A DNA stretch of 64,000 bases from Mesorhizobium hawassense (GCF_003289945.1 NZ_QMBP01000003.1:186001-250000), one strand, 5' to 3'; counted from the first letter of the stretch, positions 8,014 through 17,181 are shown. Made by a program: numbers and translations. The notes: generated by a model not told the origin, from the sequence alone.

Positions 8014-8961
8014 ATGCGCCGTATCGAAATCCTCGCCTATCCCGACATCCAGCTCCTCGATGTCAGCGGACCGCTTCAGGTTTTCGCGAGCGCCAACGAC
8101 TTCGGGACGCAGGCCGGCGAGCCGGCCGGCTATGAGCCCGTCGTCGTCGCCGCCTCGCCGCGCATCAGGACGTCGTCCGGTCTCGTGCTGGAGGCAGCAG
8201 CGCTGCCGGCGCAGGGACTTGAGGTCGACACAGTGATCGTGCCCGGCGGATGGGGCGTCAACGCGGCCTGCGAAGATGCCGAGCTGGTGGAGTGGATCGC
8301 CGGCCGCTCGCGCGACGCCACGCGAACGGCTTCCGTCTGCAGCGGCGCGATGCTGCTGGCGCAGGCCGGCCTGCTCGACGGCCGCCGCGCGGTTACCCAT
8401 TGGGGCCGCTGCGCGGAATTCGCCAAGCGCTTCCCGGCGGTTCGGCTCGAACCCGACCCGATCTTCATTCGCGACGGCAATGTCTGGACCTCCGCCGGTG
8501 TGACGGCGGGCATCGACCTCGCGCTGTCCTTCGTCGAGGCCGACCTTGGCCGGCGCATGGCGCTGGCCGTGGCGCGCGAACTGGTCGTGTTCCTGAAACG
8601 CCCCGGCGGCCAGGCGCAGTTCAGCCAGACCCTCAAGCTGCAGGAAGGCGATGGGCGCTTCGACCAGCTGCATGGCTGGATCCTGGACAATCTGAGCGGC
8701 GACCTGACGCTGGAGCAGTTGGCCGAGCACGCCAACATGAGCCGGCGCAGTTTCTCGCGGCGCTATCAGGAGGCAACCGGGCGGACACCCGCCCGCGCCA
8801 TCGAGGAGATCCGCATCGAAGCGGCGCGGCGGATGCTGGAGCGGGGGCAGACGGTCAGCCAGACGGCCCGGCGCTGCGGCTTCGGCTCCGAGGAAACGAT
8901 GCGGCGCGGCTTCTTACGCGTCCTCGGCACCAACCCGCGCGACTACCGCGAGCGTTTCTGA
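8014..8961 (+). CDS. GlxA-type transcriptional regulator (DJ-1 domain plus AraC HTH)
   Basis: A 315-aa two-domain regulator. The N-terminal DJ-1/PfpI domain (about 1-170) contains T-A-S-V-C-S-G-A-M at the nucleophile elbow. The C-terminal AraC/XylS domain (about 215-312) has two helix-turn-helices, including RRMLERGQTVSQTARRCGFG. I chose the ATG at 8014, matching the family start MRRIEILAYPD; a frame-extended start at 7948 would overlap the divergent promoter. It is divergent from the stand-alone DJ-1 gene, whose product acts on the type of molecule its sensor domain may bind. The GTTGACT repeats between them are candidate binding sites. Confidence 0.9.
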   Translation: MRRIEILAYPDIQLLDVSGPLQVFASANDFGTQAGEPAGYEPVVVAASPRIRTSSGLVLEAAALPAQGLEVDTVIVPGGWGVNAACEDAELVEWIAGRSRDATRTASVCSGAMLLAQAGLLDGRRAVTHWGRCAEFAKRFPAVRLEPDPIFIRDGNVWTSAGVTAGIDLALSFVEADLGRRMALAVARELVVFLKRPGGQAQFSQTLKLQEGDGRFDQLHGWILDNLSGDLTLEQLAEHANMSRRSFSRRYQEATGRTPARAIEEIRIEAARRMLERGQTVSQTARRCGFGSEETMRRGFLRVLGTNPRDYRERF

Positions 8962-9004
8962 TCGCGACCGGCTGCGCCGTGCGCCGGCCATGGCTTGATG
9001 CGTA

Positions 9005-9877
9005 TCACCCGGCGAAGCGCGGCTCCGGCACGCCGCGCACGCCGACGTCGAGCGCAAGCAGCGAGCCGGCCAGCGGCTGGCGCTCAAGGTCGGCCCCGCT
9101 GGAATCCCAGATGGCGGTGGTGACGTAGAGCGTCGCAAGATCCGGGCCGCCGAACATGCAGCTAGACGGGCGCTGCACCGGCAGTTCGACGATGCGGTCG
9201 ATCGAGCCATCCGGCGCGTAGCGCACCAGCCGCCAGCCGTCCCATTGCGCATTCCACAGATAGCCATGCTCGTCGATCGTCGAGCCGTCCGGCGTTCCCG
9301 GCTGGTCGGCGGTCGAGGCGAAGAGCCGGCGATTGGCGATGGTCCCGGCCTCGTGATCATAGTCGTAGGCGTAGATCGCGTCGTCCGGTGTGTCGGCGAA
9401 ATAGAAAATGCGGTTGTCGAGGCTCCAGACCAGCGAATTGGAGATGCAGATGCCGTCCTCCAGGCGCGTGACTTTCAAATCCGGATCGAGACGGTAGAGC
9501 GAGGCGCTGTGGTCCTTGAGGTTGTCGTCCATCGTGCCGGCCCAGAACCGGCCCTTGCGGTCGCATTTGCCGTCATTGAAACGGTTGGTGGGAATATGTG
9601 CCTCAGGCCTGGCGATCCAGTCGATCTTGCCGGTCTCCGGGTCAAAGAACGACAGCCCGCTTTCGAAGGCGCAAACCAGACCGCCCTTTTCGCGCAGTGC
9701 GAACGATCCAATGCGTTCAGGGAATTGCCATTCGCGAATAGCACCCGTGGCATGGTCGAAACGGCGCAGCCGCTTGTTCTCGATATCGACCCAATAGAGC
9801 GCCTGCTCCTCCACATCCCAGACCGGAACTTCGCCAAGCTTGTCGCGCGAGCGGAAGACCTCCGTAACGATGGTCAT
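9005..9877 (-). CDS. SMP-30/gluconolactonase/LRE family sugar lactonase
   Basis: A 290-aa six-bladed beta-propeller lactonase. The family markers visible are GEVPVWDVEEQALYWVDIE at the N-terminus, NRFNDGKCDRKGRFWAGTM near residue 100 (metal-binding Asn/Asp) and GTPDGSTIDEHGYLWNAQWD near residue 195. Relatives open aldono-1,4- or 1,5-lactones made by sugar dehydrogenases. It overlaps the aldose-epimerase-like gene by 4 bp and is the last gene of the galactose/arabinose-type operon. That places it between the SDR dehydrogenase (13892-14653) and the galactonate dehydratase (19161-20309). Galactono- or arabinonolactone is the likely substrate. Confidence 0.88.
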   Translation of the reverse strand: MTIVTEVFRSRDKLGEVPVWDVEEQALYWVDIENKRLRRFDHATGAIREWQFPERIGSFALREKGGLVCAFESGLSFFDPETGKIDWIARPEAHIPTNRFNDGKCDRKGRFWAGTMDDNLKDHSASLYRLDPDLKVTRLEDGICISNSLVWSLDNRIFYFADTPDDAIYAYDYDHEAGTIANRRLFASTADQPGTPDGSTIDEHGYLWNAQWDGWRLVRYAPDGSIDRIVELPVQRPSSCMFGGPDLATLYVTTAIWDSSGADLERQPLAGSLLALDVGVRGVPEPRFAG

Positions 9878-10773
9878 GTCGCCTCTTCCATCGCGCTGCG
9901 TGACAATGCCATGGAAATCTCGGCCCCCTGCCCCGGCGCCAGAACCGTCAGGCCACCCAGATCCGGCAGGTTATGGCCGTTGGCCGCGTGGCTCATCGGC
10001 TCGAAGCAGAAGAAATCCTCGCGATAGTTCGGATCGAATTTTCTGTCCGAAACGAAAACGAAATAGCGTGACAACGCCGGAGCGGTTTCGATGCCGAGCC
10101 GCATGCGCCGTTCGGGCCAGACAATCGAAGCGATGCCGTTCCAGTCTTCGAAGCCGTTGTTGACCCAATGGCGCGGCAGCTTGCTTGACCGGCTAAAATC
10201 CAGAATGTCGGCAATGGCGATGCGAGCGTCGGGAAGCCAGCCCGCCTTTTCCGTCCAGTAGCTCGTCGCCGGCGCCTCAAGCGTGGTTTCCGGCGTCAGC
10301 GGGAAGAAGGGGTGCCAGCCAAGCCCGAACGGCATCGGCCATTCGCCGAGATTGGTCACGCCGAGCGTTGCTCTCAGAGTTCTGTCTTCGCATTCGAAGC
10401 GTTGTGTTGCGCGGTAGCGGTACGCCTGCCCTTGGAATTCGAATGACAGCGACGCGCTGGTGTCGTCGTGGCCGTCCAACGCCCAGTCGCTCAGCCAGCC
10501 GTCGCCGTGCAGGTAGTGTTTGTCCCAAGGCGTATTCGGCGCCAGGCGATGCTCGATGCCCTCGAATTGAAACCGGTTGCCTTCGACCCGATTGCCAAAC
10601 GGCACGAGCGGGAAACATCCGGTCTTCAACGGGTCGCGGTCCGGGCCTTCGGGCGGAGGGCGAAGCAGCGGCCGCCAGCCACCGCCAAGATCGGCGTCCA
10701 CACGCCAGATGGTGCCGCCTTGCGTCGAGAGCACGCAGCGCAGGCGATCGCTGGCGATCTCGATATCGGCCAT
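9874..10773 (-). CDS. Aldose 1-epimerase family protein
   Basis: A 299-aa protein of the galactose mutarotase-like fold. Features are an early beta strand I-E-I-A-S-D-R-L-R-C-V-L with GGTIWRV, the P-L-V-P-F-G-N-R segment near residue 58, a histidine-rich KHYLHGDGW near residue 88 and GLGWHPFFP near residue 152 that carries the second catalytic-type histidine. It would interconvert alpha and beta anomers of an aldose before oxidation. I chose the ATG at 10773, just 2 bp after the permease stop. It is coupled downstream to the SMP-30 lactonase by a 4-bp overlap. Confidence 0.88.
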   Translation of the reverse strand: MADIEIASDRLRCVLSTQGGTIWRVDADLGGGWRPLLRPPPEGPDRDPLKTGCFPLVPFGNRVEGNRFQFEGIEHRLAPNTPWDKHYLHGDGWLSDWALDGHDDTSASLSFEFQGQAYRYRATQRFECEDRTLRATLGVTNLGEWPMPFGLGWHPFFPLTPETTLEAPATSYWTEKAGWLPDARIAIADILDFSRSSKLPRHWVNNGFEDWNGIASIVWPERRMRLGIETAPALSRYFVFVSDRKFDPNYREDFFCFEPMSHAANGHNLPDLGGLTVLAPGQGAEISMALSRSAMEEAT

Positions 10774-10775
10774 CG

Positions 10776-11630
10776 TCAGCCCTTGATGCCCGTCGCGGCG
10801 ATGCCGCGCACGAAGTGGCGCTGCAGCGCCAGGAAGAAGATCGCCGTCGGCAGCGTGGCAACGACGGCGGAGGCCATCAGCACGCTCTGCTTCATCGACA
10901 TGCCGGCGCCGCCGACCAGCGTCGCCAGTCCGACGGGAAGGGTGCGCGTCTCGTCGGAGTTGGTCGCGATCAGCGGCCAGAAGAAATTGTTCCAGCTGGC
11001 GACGAAGGTGAAGATCGCCACCGTGGCAAGGCCCGGCTTGGTCAGCGGCAAAAGGATGCGCCAGAAGAAGCCGAAACGGCTGCAGCCGTCCATGACGGCG
11101 GCATCCTCCAGTTCCCTCGGCACGGCCTGGAAGAACTGGGTCAGCAGGAAGACGCCGAAGGCGTTGGCCGAGGTCGGCACGGTCAGGCTGAAGATGCTGT
11201 CGACAAGGCCATAGCTGTTCAGGCCGAGGAACAACGGCACGAAGAGCAACTCGTAGGGCAAAAGGAAGGTCGCGAAGATCACGCCCATGATGACGCGGCG
11301 TCCAGGAAATTGCATGCGCGCCAGCGGATAGGCGGCCAGCGCGTCGACCGCAAGCGTCAGCACCGTAGTCAGGATGCCGACGACGGCCGAGTTGCGGAAC
11401 CAGGTCAGCATCGGGAAGCGCTGGAACAGCGCACCATAGGCTTCGAGCGTCGGGTGATCCGGGATCCAGGCCGGCGGATAGGCGTAGATCTCGCTCTCGG
11501 GCTTTATGGAAGTAACCAGCATCCACAGGATCGGCGCGCCCCAGAGCGCGGTGACCACCACCATCAGCACATAGGCGAGCGAGCGGCCGCCGAGCGATCT
11601 TCCGGCACGGTTGGAGCGCTGATCCTGCAT
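10776..11630 (-). CDS. Sugar ABC transporter permease (MalG type)
   Basis: A 284-aa six-helix permease with the EAA loop L-E-D-A-A-V-M-D-G-C-S at about residues 178-188 and the C-terminal G-I-K-G tail. The start at 11630 overlaps the stop of the upstream permease by one base. It forms a CUT1 pair with 11630-12559. No ATP-binding gene is in this run; the next gene is the epimerase. Confidence 0.92.
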   Translation of the reverse strand: MQDQRSNRAGRSLGGRSLAYVLMVVVTALWGAPILWMLVTSIKPESEIYAYPPAWIPDHPTLEAYGALFQRFPMLTWFRNSAVVGILTTVLTLAVDALAAYPLARMQFPGRRVIMGVIFATFLLPYELLFVPLFLGLNSYGLVDSIFSLTVPTSANAFGVFLLTQFFQAVPRELEDAAVMDGCSRFGFFWRILLPLTKPGLATVAIFTFVASWNNFFWPLIATNSDETRTLPVGLATLVGGAGMSMKQSVLMASAVVATLPTAIFFLALQRHFVRGIAATGIKG

Positions 11631-12559
11631 CAGATCGCCTTCATCAGCTTCATCTGGGCCAGCGAGAACACCAGTGTGATCAGGAGCAATACCACGCCTG
11701 CGGCAGCGGCCGGGCCCATCTCGAAATTCTGGAAGGCGGTGAGGTAGATGTACTGCACGATGACGAAGGTGCTCGCCTCCGGGCCGCCTTGCGTCATCAC
11801 ATAAGCCTGGCCGAAGACGCGCCAGCCATTGATGATGGTGAGCGCTGTGACCAGCGCCATGGCCGGCCGCAGCAAAGGCAACGTGATATAGACGAAGCGC
11901 TGCCACGGACCGGCGCCGTCGAGCGTGGCAGCATCGTGCAGCTCTTCCGGAATGTCCTGGAGTGCGGCCAGGAAGATGATCATGTTGGTGTTGACGGTCC
12001 ACCAGATGGTCGTGATCGCCAGTGCCGGCATCGACCAATGCGGGTCCTTGAGCCAGGCGATCGGCTCGATGCCGATGGCGGTGAGGTAGTAGTTGACGAG
12101 GCCGGTGCCCTTGTCGAACAGCCAGCCCCAAAGGATGCCGACCGTCGAGACCATGACCACGTAGGGCAGGAACACCACCGTGCGCACGAAGGCGGTTCCC
12201 TTGAGCTTCTGGTCGAGCAGCATGGCAAGCGCGAGCCCCAGAACGACCATCGGGATCGCCGTCAGGAAGACGAAATAGAAGGTGTTCTTGATGGCGGTCA
12301 GGAACAGCGGATCGGCGAATATCTGCCGGTAATTGTCGAGGCCGATGAATTCCGGCGTGCCGAGGATGTCCCAGCGCATGAAGCTGATGCCGACGGCGGC
12401 GAGTGTCGGCAACAGCATGAAGGCGATGAACAGCGCCAGGTAGGGCGACAGGAAGAGATAAGCAGCAAGCGTCATGCCGCTGCGCACCGCGCCACCCTCC
12501 TGCGCGAATGCGCGGCGGGCCCTGGAACGGCCCGCCGGTTCTGTTGCCAGCGATGTCAT
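11630..12559 (-). CDS. Sugar ABC transporter permease (MalF type)
   Basis: A 309-aa permease with a basic cytoplasmic N-terminus, helices starting near residue 30, and the EAA loop L-H-D-A-A-T-L-D-G-A at about residues 205-214. Its ATG at 12559 overlaps the stop of the binding-protein gene by one base. It is part of the second CUT1 importer, here inside an operon that begins with araFGH. Confidence 0.92.
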   Translation of the reverse strand: MTSLATEPAGRSRARRAFAQEGGAVRSGMTLAAYLFLSPYLALFIAFMLLPTLAAVGISFMRWDILGTPEFIGLDNYRQIFADPLFLTAIKNTFYFVFLTAIPMVVLGLALAMLLDQKLKGTAFVRTVVFLPYVVMVSTVGILWGWLFDKGTGLVNYYLTAIGIEPIAWLKDPHWSMPALAITTIWWTVNTNMIIFLAALQDIPEELHDAATLDGAGPWQRFVYITLPLLRPAMALVTALTIINGWRVFGQAYVMTQGGPEASTFVIVQYIYLTAFQNFEMGPAAAAGVVLLLITLVFSLAQMKLMKAI

Positions 12560-13866
12560 CAGCCCTTCTTCAGCTGCGCGTCGAGACCTTCCTTCATTGC
12601 CTTCAACGCGTCAGGCACCGGCTTGGAGCCGCTGAGCGCGGCCTGCAGATTGGTGACCAGCGGCGTCGGCTTGTCGAAGGAGAAGACAGAGAGATATTGC
12701 GGGATCAGCGGCTCGTAGACGATGTTCGGGAGGTCGTCGACGAAGGACTTGAAATATTTGTACTGCTCGGTGCCGGTGAAGGCGGCGCTTTCGCGCACCG
12801 CCTTGCTCTGCGGGATGATGCCGACGGTGGTGGCGGGCGCGGCGAAATTGTCGAAGAACCATTTCATGAAGGTGCCGTCGGCGGCGAGCTTGTCGTCGCT
12901 TTTCTGCTTCGAAACCGCCATGCAGTGCGAGTTCGCCCACACCGCCGGCTTTGCGCCGAAAACGGGAAGCTGCGCGGTCATGAAATTCATCTTCTGCGCC
13001 ATGCGCAGATTGACCTCCCAGGGGCCGATGAACTTCATCGCCACCTGCTTCGAAGCGAAGGCGTCCTCGCCCTTGTTGCCGCCGACTTCCGGGTTGGTCA
13101 CGCCATGCACGTTGATCAGGTCGACGAGGTATTGGAGCGCCTTTTGCGAGGCGTCGCTGTCGACCGCGGCAAGGCCCTTGTCGTCGAGGAAAGTGCCGCC
13201 GAACTGGTACATCAGACTGAACCAGATCCAGCGCGCCGTCGCCCAGGTGTTCGGCAATTCGAAGCCATAGCGGGTGACCTTGCCGCTGCCGTCCTTGACG
13301 GTGAGCTTCTTTGCCCATTCGAGGAATTCCTCGCCGGTCTTCGGCGGCTTCGACGGATCGAGCCCCGCCTCCTGCACCATGTCGACATTGTAGTAGAAAC
13401 CGAGCGGGTGCACGTCGAGCGGCGCGGCATAGACCTTGCCGTCGAAGGTCACGCCGGTTCGGCCGGCGTCCGGAACCTGCGACAGGTCGAGGCCGGACGA
13501 AGCGACGACATCGTCAATCGGACGGATGACTTTTCGCGTCGCGAATTCCGGCAGCTCGGTAATGTGGAAGAGCACCAGGTCCGGCGCGCGGCCGCCGGCC
13601 GAGGAGACCACCCATTTGGAAAACAGCGTATCCCAGTCATAGCCGGTCGGCTCGACCGCGACGCCCTTGCCGCCCTTGTTGAAGGTGTCGATGACGCCGT
13701 TCAGCGCCGTGGTGTTGTCGGCGCCGGTCCAGCCATGCCAGAGCGTGACCTTCTGGTCCTGTGCGAACGCGATGCGCGGCAACGAACCGGCCAGCGCGGC
13801 GCCCGCGCCAAGCGCGAGCGCCTGGCGACGTGTCAGCAGGGATTTTGCGAAGACATCATTTGCCAT
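12559..13866 (-). CDS. Extracellular sugar-binding protein with Tat signal
   Basis: A 435-aa family 1 solute-binding protein. The N-terminal segment S-L-L-T-R-R-Q-A-L-A-L-G-A-G-A-A-L-A-G is a twin-arginine signal followed by a hydrophobic stretch and an A-F-A cleavage site. This predicts export as a folded protein. The mature start K-V-T-L-W-H-G-W-T resembles glycerol-3-phosphate/sugar-binding relatives. It feeds the permeases directly downstream (1-bp overlap). Its position after araFGH and the SDR suggests a galactoside or arabinoside ligand; that is inference. Confidence 0.9.
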   Translation of the reverse strand: MANDVFAKSLLTRRQALALGAGAALAGSLPRIAFAQDQKVTLWHGWTGADNTTALNGVIDTFNKGGKGVAVEPTGYDWDTLFSKWVVSSAGGRAPDLVLFHITELPEFATRKVIRPIDDVVASSGLDLSQVPDAGRTGVTFDGKVYAAPLDVHPLGFYYNVDMVQEAGLDPSKPPKTGEEFLEWAKKLTVKDGSGKVTRYGFELPNTWATARWIWFSLMYQFGGTFLDDKGLAAVDSDASQKALQYLVDLINVHGVTNPEVGGNKGEDAFASKQVAMKFIGPWEVNLRMAQKMNFMTAQLPVFGAKPAVWANSHCMAVSKQKSDDKLAADGTFMKWFFDNFAAPATTVGIIPQSKAVRESAAFTGTEQYKYFKSFVDDLPNIVYEPLIPQYLSVFSFDKPTPLVTNLQAALSGSKPVPDALKAMKEGLDAQLKKG

Positions 13867-13891
13867 TGTTTCCTCCGATTCATGGCTTGTT

Positions 13892-14653
13892 TCAGGGGTG
13901 GTGAAGCACGCTCAGACCGCCATCCGCGACGAGGCAGGCGGCGTTGATGAAGGGGCATTCGTCGGAGACGAGAAATACCGCGGCCATGGCGATCTCTTCC
14001 GGCGTGGCGATCCGCCCGCCCGGGTGCAGCGCCAACGTCTTGGCGCGTGCAGCCTCCGGGTCTTCGAAACTGTTCCAGTAATCGATGACCTTCTGCGTGG
14101 CGACGTAGCCAGGCGCGAGCGCATTCACGCGGATATTGTTGCCGGCATATTCGATCGCCAGCGACCTGGTCAGGCCGAGCAGCGCGTGCTTGGCGACGGG
14201 ATAGGGAAAGGTGTGCGGGATGATGGTGAAAGCGTGCGTCGAGGCGATGTTGAGGATCACCCCGCCACCTTGCCCGATCATGCCAGGGAGTGCGGCCCTG
14301 GCGCAGTGCCAGGCGCCTTTCACGTTGACCTCGAGATTGCGCGTCCAGTCGTCCTCGGAGGCGTCGAGCGGCGTCGAAAAGACATTCATGCCGGCATTGT
14401 TGATGACGGCGTTGACCGGTCCGATGGCTTTCGCGGCCGCCGTCATCGCGGCGTCGATGGCCTTAGCGTCGGCGATGTCGGCCGCCGCATGCGCGACGTT
14501 GCCCAAGCGCGCGGCGCTTTCGGCGAGCAGGCCAGCGTCGCGGTCGACCAGGAACAGCTCGGCCTTCTCGCGCAGGCAGGCCTCGGCAATGGCGTAGCCG
14601 ATGCCTTGCGCGGCGCCGGTGAGGAAGATGCGTTTTCCCTGGAGCCGTGCCAT
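13892..14653 (-). CDS. SDR-family sugar dehydrogenase (GalD-like)
   Basis: A 253-aa short-chain dehydrogenase. The NAD(P)-binding TGAAQGIGYAIA motif is at about residues 12-23, followed by NNAGMNVF near 88, the catalytic Ser near 137 and the YPVAK active-site Tyr/Lys at about 152-156. The ATG at 14653 overlaps the AraH stop by one base. In rhizobia, SDRs of this type next to sugar importers act as galactose or arabinose 1-dehydrogenases yielding the aldonolactone. The lactonase at 9005-9877 and the galactonate dehydratase at 19161-20309 supply the next steps, so D-galactose or L-arabinose is the probable substrate. Confidence 0.82.
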   Translation of the reverse strand: MARLQGKRIFLTGAAQGIGYAIAEACLREKAELFLVDRDAGLLAESAARLGNVAHAAADIADAKAIDAAMTAAAKAIGPVNAVINNAGMNVFSTPLDASEDDWTRNLEVNVKGAWHCARAALPGMIGQGGGVILNIASTHAFTIIPHTFPYPVAKHALLGLTRSLAIEYAGNNIRVNALAPGYVATQKVIDYWNSFEDPEAARAKTLALHPGGRIATPEEIAMAAVFLVSDECPFINAACLVADGGLSVLHHP

Positions 14654-15603
14654 CAGCGCCGCCCTAGAGCCGAGGAGCGCAGATTGTCGAGCAGGACCGC
14701 CAGAAGCAGGATCACGCCGCGCACGATGTATTGGTAGAAGGCCGGGATGTTGAGCAGGTTCATCGCATTCTCGGCGATGCCCATGATGAGCACGCCGACG
14801 ATGACGCCCGACATCGTCGCGCGACCGCCGGCAAGCGAGACGCCGCCGAGTACGCAGGCCGAGATCACCGAGAGTTCTAGCCCGACCGCGGCGTTGGGCT
14901 GGCCGGAGGTGATGCGTGAGGCAAGCAGGATGCCGGCGATGCCGCACACCACGCCCTGCAGCGTGAAAATCCAGATGCGCGTCCTGTCGACATTGACGCC
15001 GGCGAGGCGCGAGGCTTCCGGATTGCCGCCGATGGCCAGCGTGTTCTTGCCGAAGACGGTGCTGTTGAGCACGAAGCCGAAAATGGCGAAGAGCACCGCC
15101 AGCACCCAGACCGGCGTCGGGATGCCGAGCAGTTTCGACAAAGCCAGCTGGTAGAAATCCGGGCTGTTGATGCCGACGGCGCGGCCGTCCGACGAGATCA
15201 GCGCAAAACCGCGCACGATCTGCATCGTGGCCAAGGTGGTGATCAGGGCGTTGATGCGGAACTTGGCAATGACGACGCCGTTGACCCAGCCGACGACAGC
15301 GCCACAGGCGATGGCCGCGATCAGGCCGAGCGGGATCGAGGCGGTGTAGTTGGACGCCATCACCGCGACCATGCCGGCAAAGGCGACGATCGAGCCGACC
15401 GACAGGTCGAAGTCGCGCGCCGCAAGACAGAACATCATGGTGCAGGCGACGATGCCGACGGTGACCACCGACTGCAGCAGGCCGAGCATGTTGCGGTCGG
15501 TCAGGAAGTTCGGCACGAGCAGCGACACCAGCGCGAAGGCGACGATGAAGATGACGACGAGGCCTTGTTCGCCGAGCAGGAGTTTTTTCAGCTGATCGGT
15601 CAT
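14653..15603 (-). CDS. araH: L-arabinose/galactose ABC transporter permease (AraH-like)
   Basis: A 316-aa CUT2-type permease with about eight to ten hydrophobic segments and the conserved R-D-F-D-L-S-V-G-S near residue 64. The C-terminal ring LSVISACVLGGVSLAGGR near residue 247 is also typical. It follows the AraG-like ATPase by 8 bp. CUT2 permeases homodimerise and work with one double-domain ATPase and one pentose/hexose-binding protein, all present here. The E. coli-type araFGH order supports the name; galactose may be an alternative substrate. Confidence 0.88.
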   Translation of the reverse strand: MTDQLKKLLLGEQGLVVIFIVAFALVSLLVPNFLTDRNMLGLLQSVVTVGIVACTMMFCLAARDFDLSVGSIVAFAGMVAVMASNYTASIPLGLIAAIACGAVVGWVNGVVIAKFRINALITTLATMQIVRGFALISSDGRAVGINSPDFYQLALSKLLGIPTPVWVLAVLFAIFGFVLNSTVFGKNTLAIGGNPEASRLAGVNVDRTRIWIFTLQGVVCGIAGILLASRITSGQPNAAVGLELSVISACVLGGVSLAGGRATMSGVIVGVLIMGIAENAMNLLNIPAFYQYIVRGVILLLAVLLDNLRSSALGRR

Positions 15604-15611
15604 GCAAATCC

Positions 15612-17123
15612 TCAGGAGGCGATCGCGTCGGGGGTTTTCTTGTCGGGAAGCGCCGCAGCCAGGATCGCCTTTTCAGCGAACTGGCCGCGCGTGAGCTCGG
15701 CGCTGATGCGCCCGCCGCACATGACCAGGATGCGGTCGCAGATGCCCATCACTTCCGGCAGCTCGGAGGAAACGACGACGATCGCCATGCCGCCCTCGGC
15801 AAGCTGATAGAGCAGCTCGTAGATCTCCGACTTGGCGCCGACATCGATGCCGCGCGTCGGTTCGTCGACGATCAGCACGCGTATGCCCTGCTCCGACAGC
15901 CAGCGGCCGAGGATGACCTTTTGCTGGTTGCCGCCGGACAGGTTGACGATGTCCTGCCTGCGCGACGGCGTGCGCACCTTGAGCTTCTTGATGAAGGTCT
16001 CGGCGGTCGCGATCTCGCTGGCGCGGTTCAGAACGCCGAAGCGGGTGTGATGGCGCCTGGACGAGATGTTGATATTCTCCTCGATCGAGCGGCCCTGGAT
16101 GATGCCGTCATGCTTGCGGTCCTCCGAGCAGAGCACGATGCCGGCCCGGATCGCCTCATGCGGGCTGGCGGCGGCAATTGTCTTGCCGTCGACGGCGATC
16201 GTGCCGCCCGAACGCGGGTCGGCGCCGAAGACCAGCCGCATCAGCTCCGAGCGGCCGGCGCCGATCAGGCCGAAGAAGCCGACGATCTCGCCGGCGCGAG
16301 CTTCGAAGCTCGCCGGCGTCCGCAGCCTCGCGCCGCTCAGCCCATCGACCTTGAGCCGTACCTCGCCAGTTTTTCTTGGGCGAAAACCCCAGATGTCGGA
16401 AATCTCGCGGCCGACCATTTCGGCGACGACCTGGTCGCGCGTCACATCTTTCAGCGATGTGTGATGCGCGGCGAGCTTGCCGTCGCGCAGCACCGTCAGG
16501 CTGTCGCAGAGCCGGAACACCTCGTCGAGGCGGTGCGATACATAGATGATCACCTTGCCTTCGCCGCGCAGCCGGTCGATCAGCGCGAACAGGATCTCGC
16601 TTTCGCGCGAGGACAGCGACGAGGTCGGCTCGTCGAGCGCGATGACGCGGGCGTCGAGCATCACCGCCTTGGCGATCTCGACCATCTGGCGTTCGCCGAT
16701 CGACAGCGTCTTGACCTTGCGGCGCATGTCGATGTCGATGCCGGCCGATTTCAGCTTGGCGCCGACATCGTCGAGCATGCGGCGGCGGGCGATGACGCCT
16801 CCGCTCGCCGGAAAACGGCCAAGGCTGAGATTCTCGGCGACGGTCAGCTCGGGCACCAACTGCAATTCCTGATGGATGACGATGACGCCGTTGTCGAAAG
16901 CGTTCCTGGTCGAGGCATAGGCCTGGACCTTGCCGTCGATGCTTATTTCGCCGGCATCGGCATGCTGGTCGCCGGAGAGGATCTTGATGAGGGTGGATTT
17001 GCCGGCGCCATTCTCGCCCATCAGCCCGTGCACGGCGCCCTTTTCGACGCGGAACGACACATCCGACAGGGCTTTGACGCCCGGATAGGTCTTGGTGATG
17101 TTGGAGAATTCGAGAAAGGACAC
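15612..17123 (-). CDS. araG: L-arabinose/galactose ABC transporter ATP-binding protein (AraG-like)
   Basis: A 503-aa double ATPase of the CUT2 family. The first domain has Walker A GENGAGKST at about 36-44 and the signature LSIGERQMVEIAKA near 140. The second, degenerate domain has GLIGAGRSEL near 288 and LSGGNQQKVILGRWL near 396, followed by VDEPTRGIDVG. This asymmetry between the two nucleotide-binding halves is normal in the RbsA/AraG/XylG family. It is separated from araF by a 13-bp stem-loop at 17150-17181 that probably reduces ATPase expression relative to the binding protein. Confidence 0.92.
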   Translation of the reverse strand: MSFLEFSNITKTYPGVKALSDVSFRVEKGAVHGLMGENGAGKSTLIKILSGDQHADAGEISIDGKVQAYASTRNAFDNGVIVIHQELQLVPELTVAENLSLGRFPASGGVIARRRMLDDVGAKLKSAGIDIDMRRKVKTLSIGERQMVEIAKAVMLDARVIALDEPTSSLSSRESEILFALIDRLRGEGKVIIYVSHRLDEVFRLCDSLTVLRDGKLAAHHTSLKDVTRDQVVAEMVGREISDIWGFRPRKTGEVRLKVDGLSGARLRTPASFEARAGEIVGFFGLIGAGRSELMRLVFGADPRSGGTIAVDGKTIAAASPHEAIRAGIVLCSEDRKHDGIIQGRSIEENINISSRRHHTRFGVLNRASEIATAETFIKKLKVRTPSRRQDIVNLSGGNQQKVILGRWLSEQGIRVLIVDEPTRGIDVGAKSEIYELLYQLAEGGMAIVVVSSELPEVMGICDRILVMCGGRISAELTRGQFAEKAILAAALPDKKTPDAIAS

Positions 17124-17149
17124 CGGCCTCGATCCTTCTTGAGCATGCC

Positions 17150-17181
17150 AAACGGGCGGCGGTCCGCGCCGCCGCCCGTTT
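17150..17181 (-). terminator. Intercistronic stem-loop between araF and araG
   Basis: AAACGGGCGGCGG (17150-17162) pairs perfectly with CCGCCGCCCGTTT (17169-17181) around a 6-base loop. With no long U-run after it on the minus strand, it is more likely a partial terminator or 3-prime mRNA stabiliser of the binding-protein message than a full stop. Confidence 0.7.

Noticed and set aside
9874-11526. A long extended start for the epimerase gene upstream of 10773
   Set aside because: The extra 250 residues are the out-of-frame reading of the upstream permease and are Arg/Ala-rich; the coupled ATG at 10773 is a better start.
12508-13947. A 479-aa plus-strand open frame
   Set aside because: Antisense to the Tat-exported binding protein; no plausible domain or start context.
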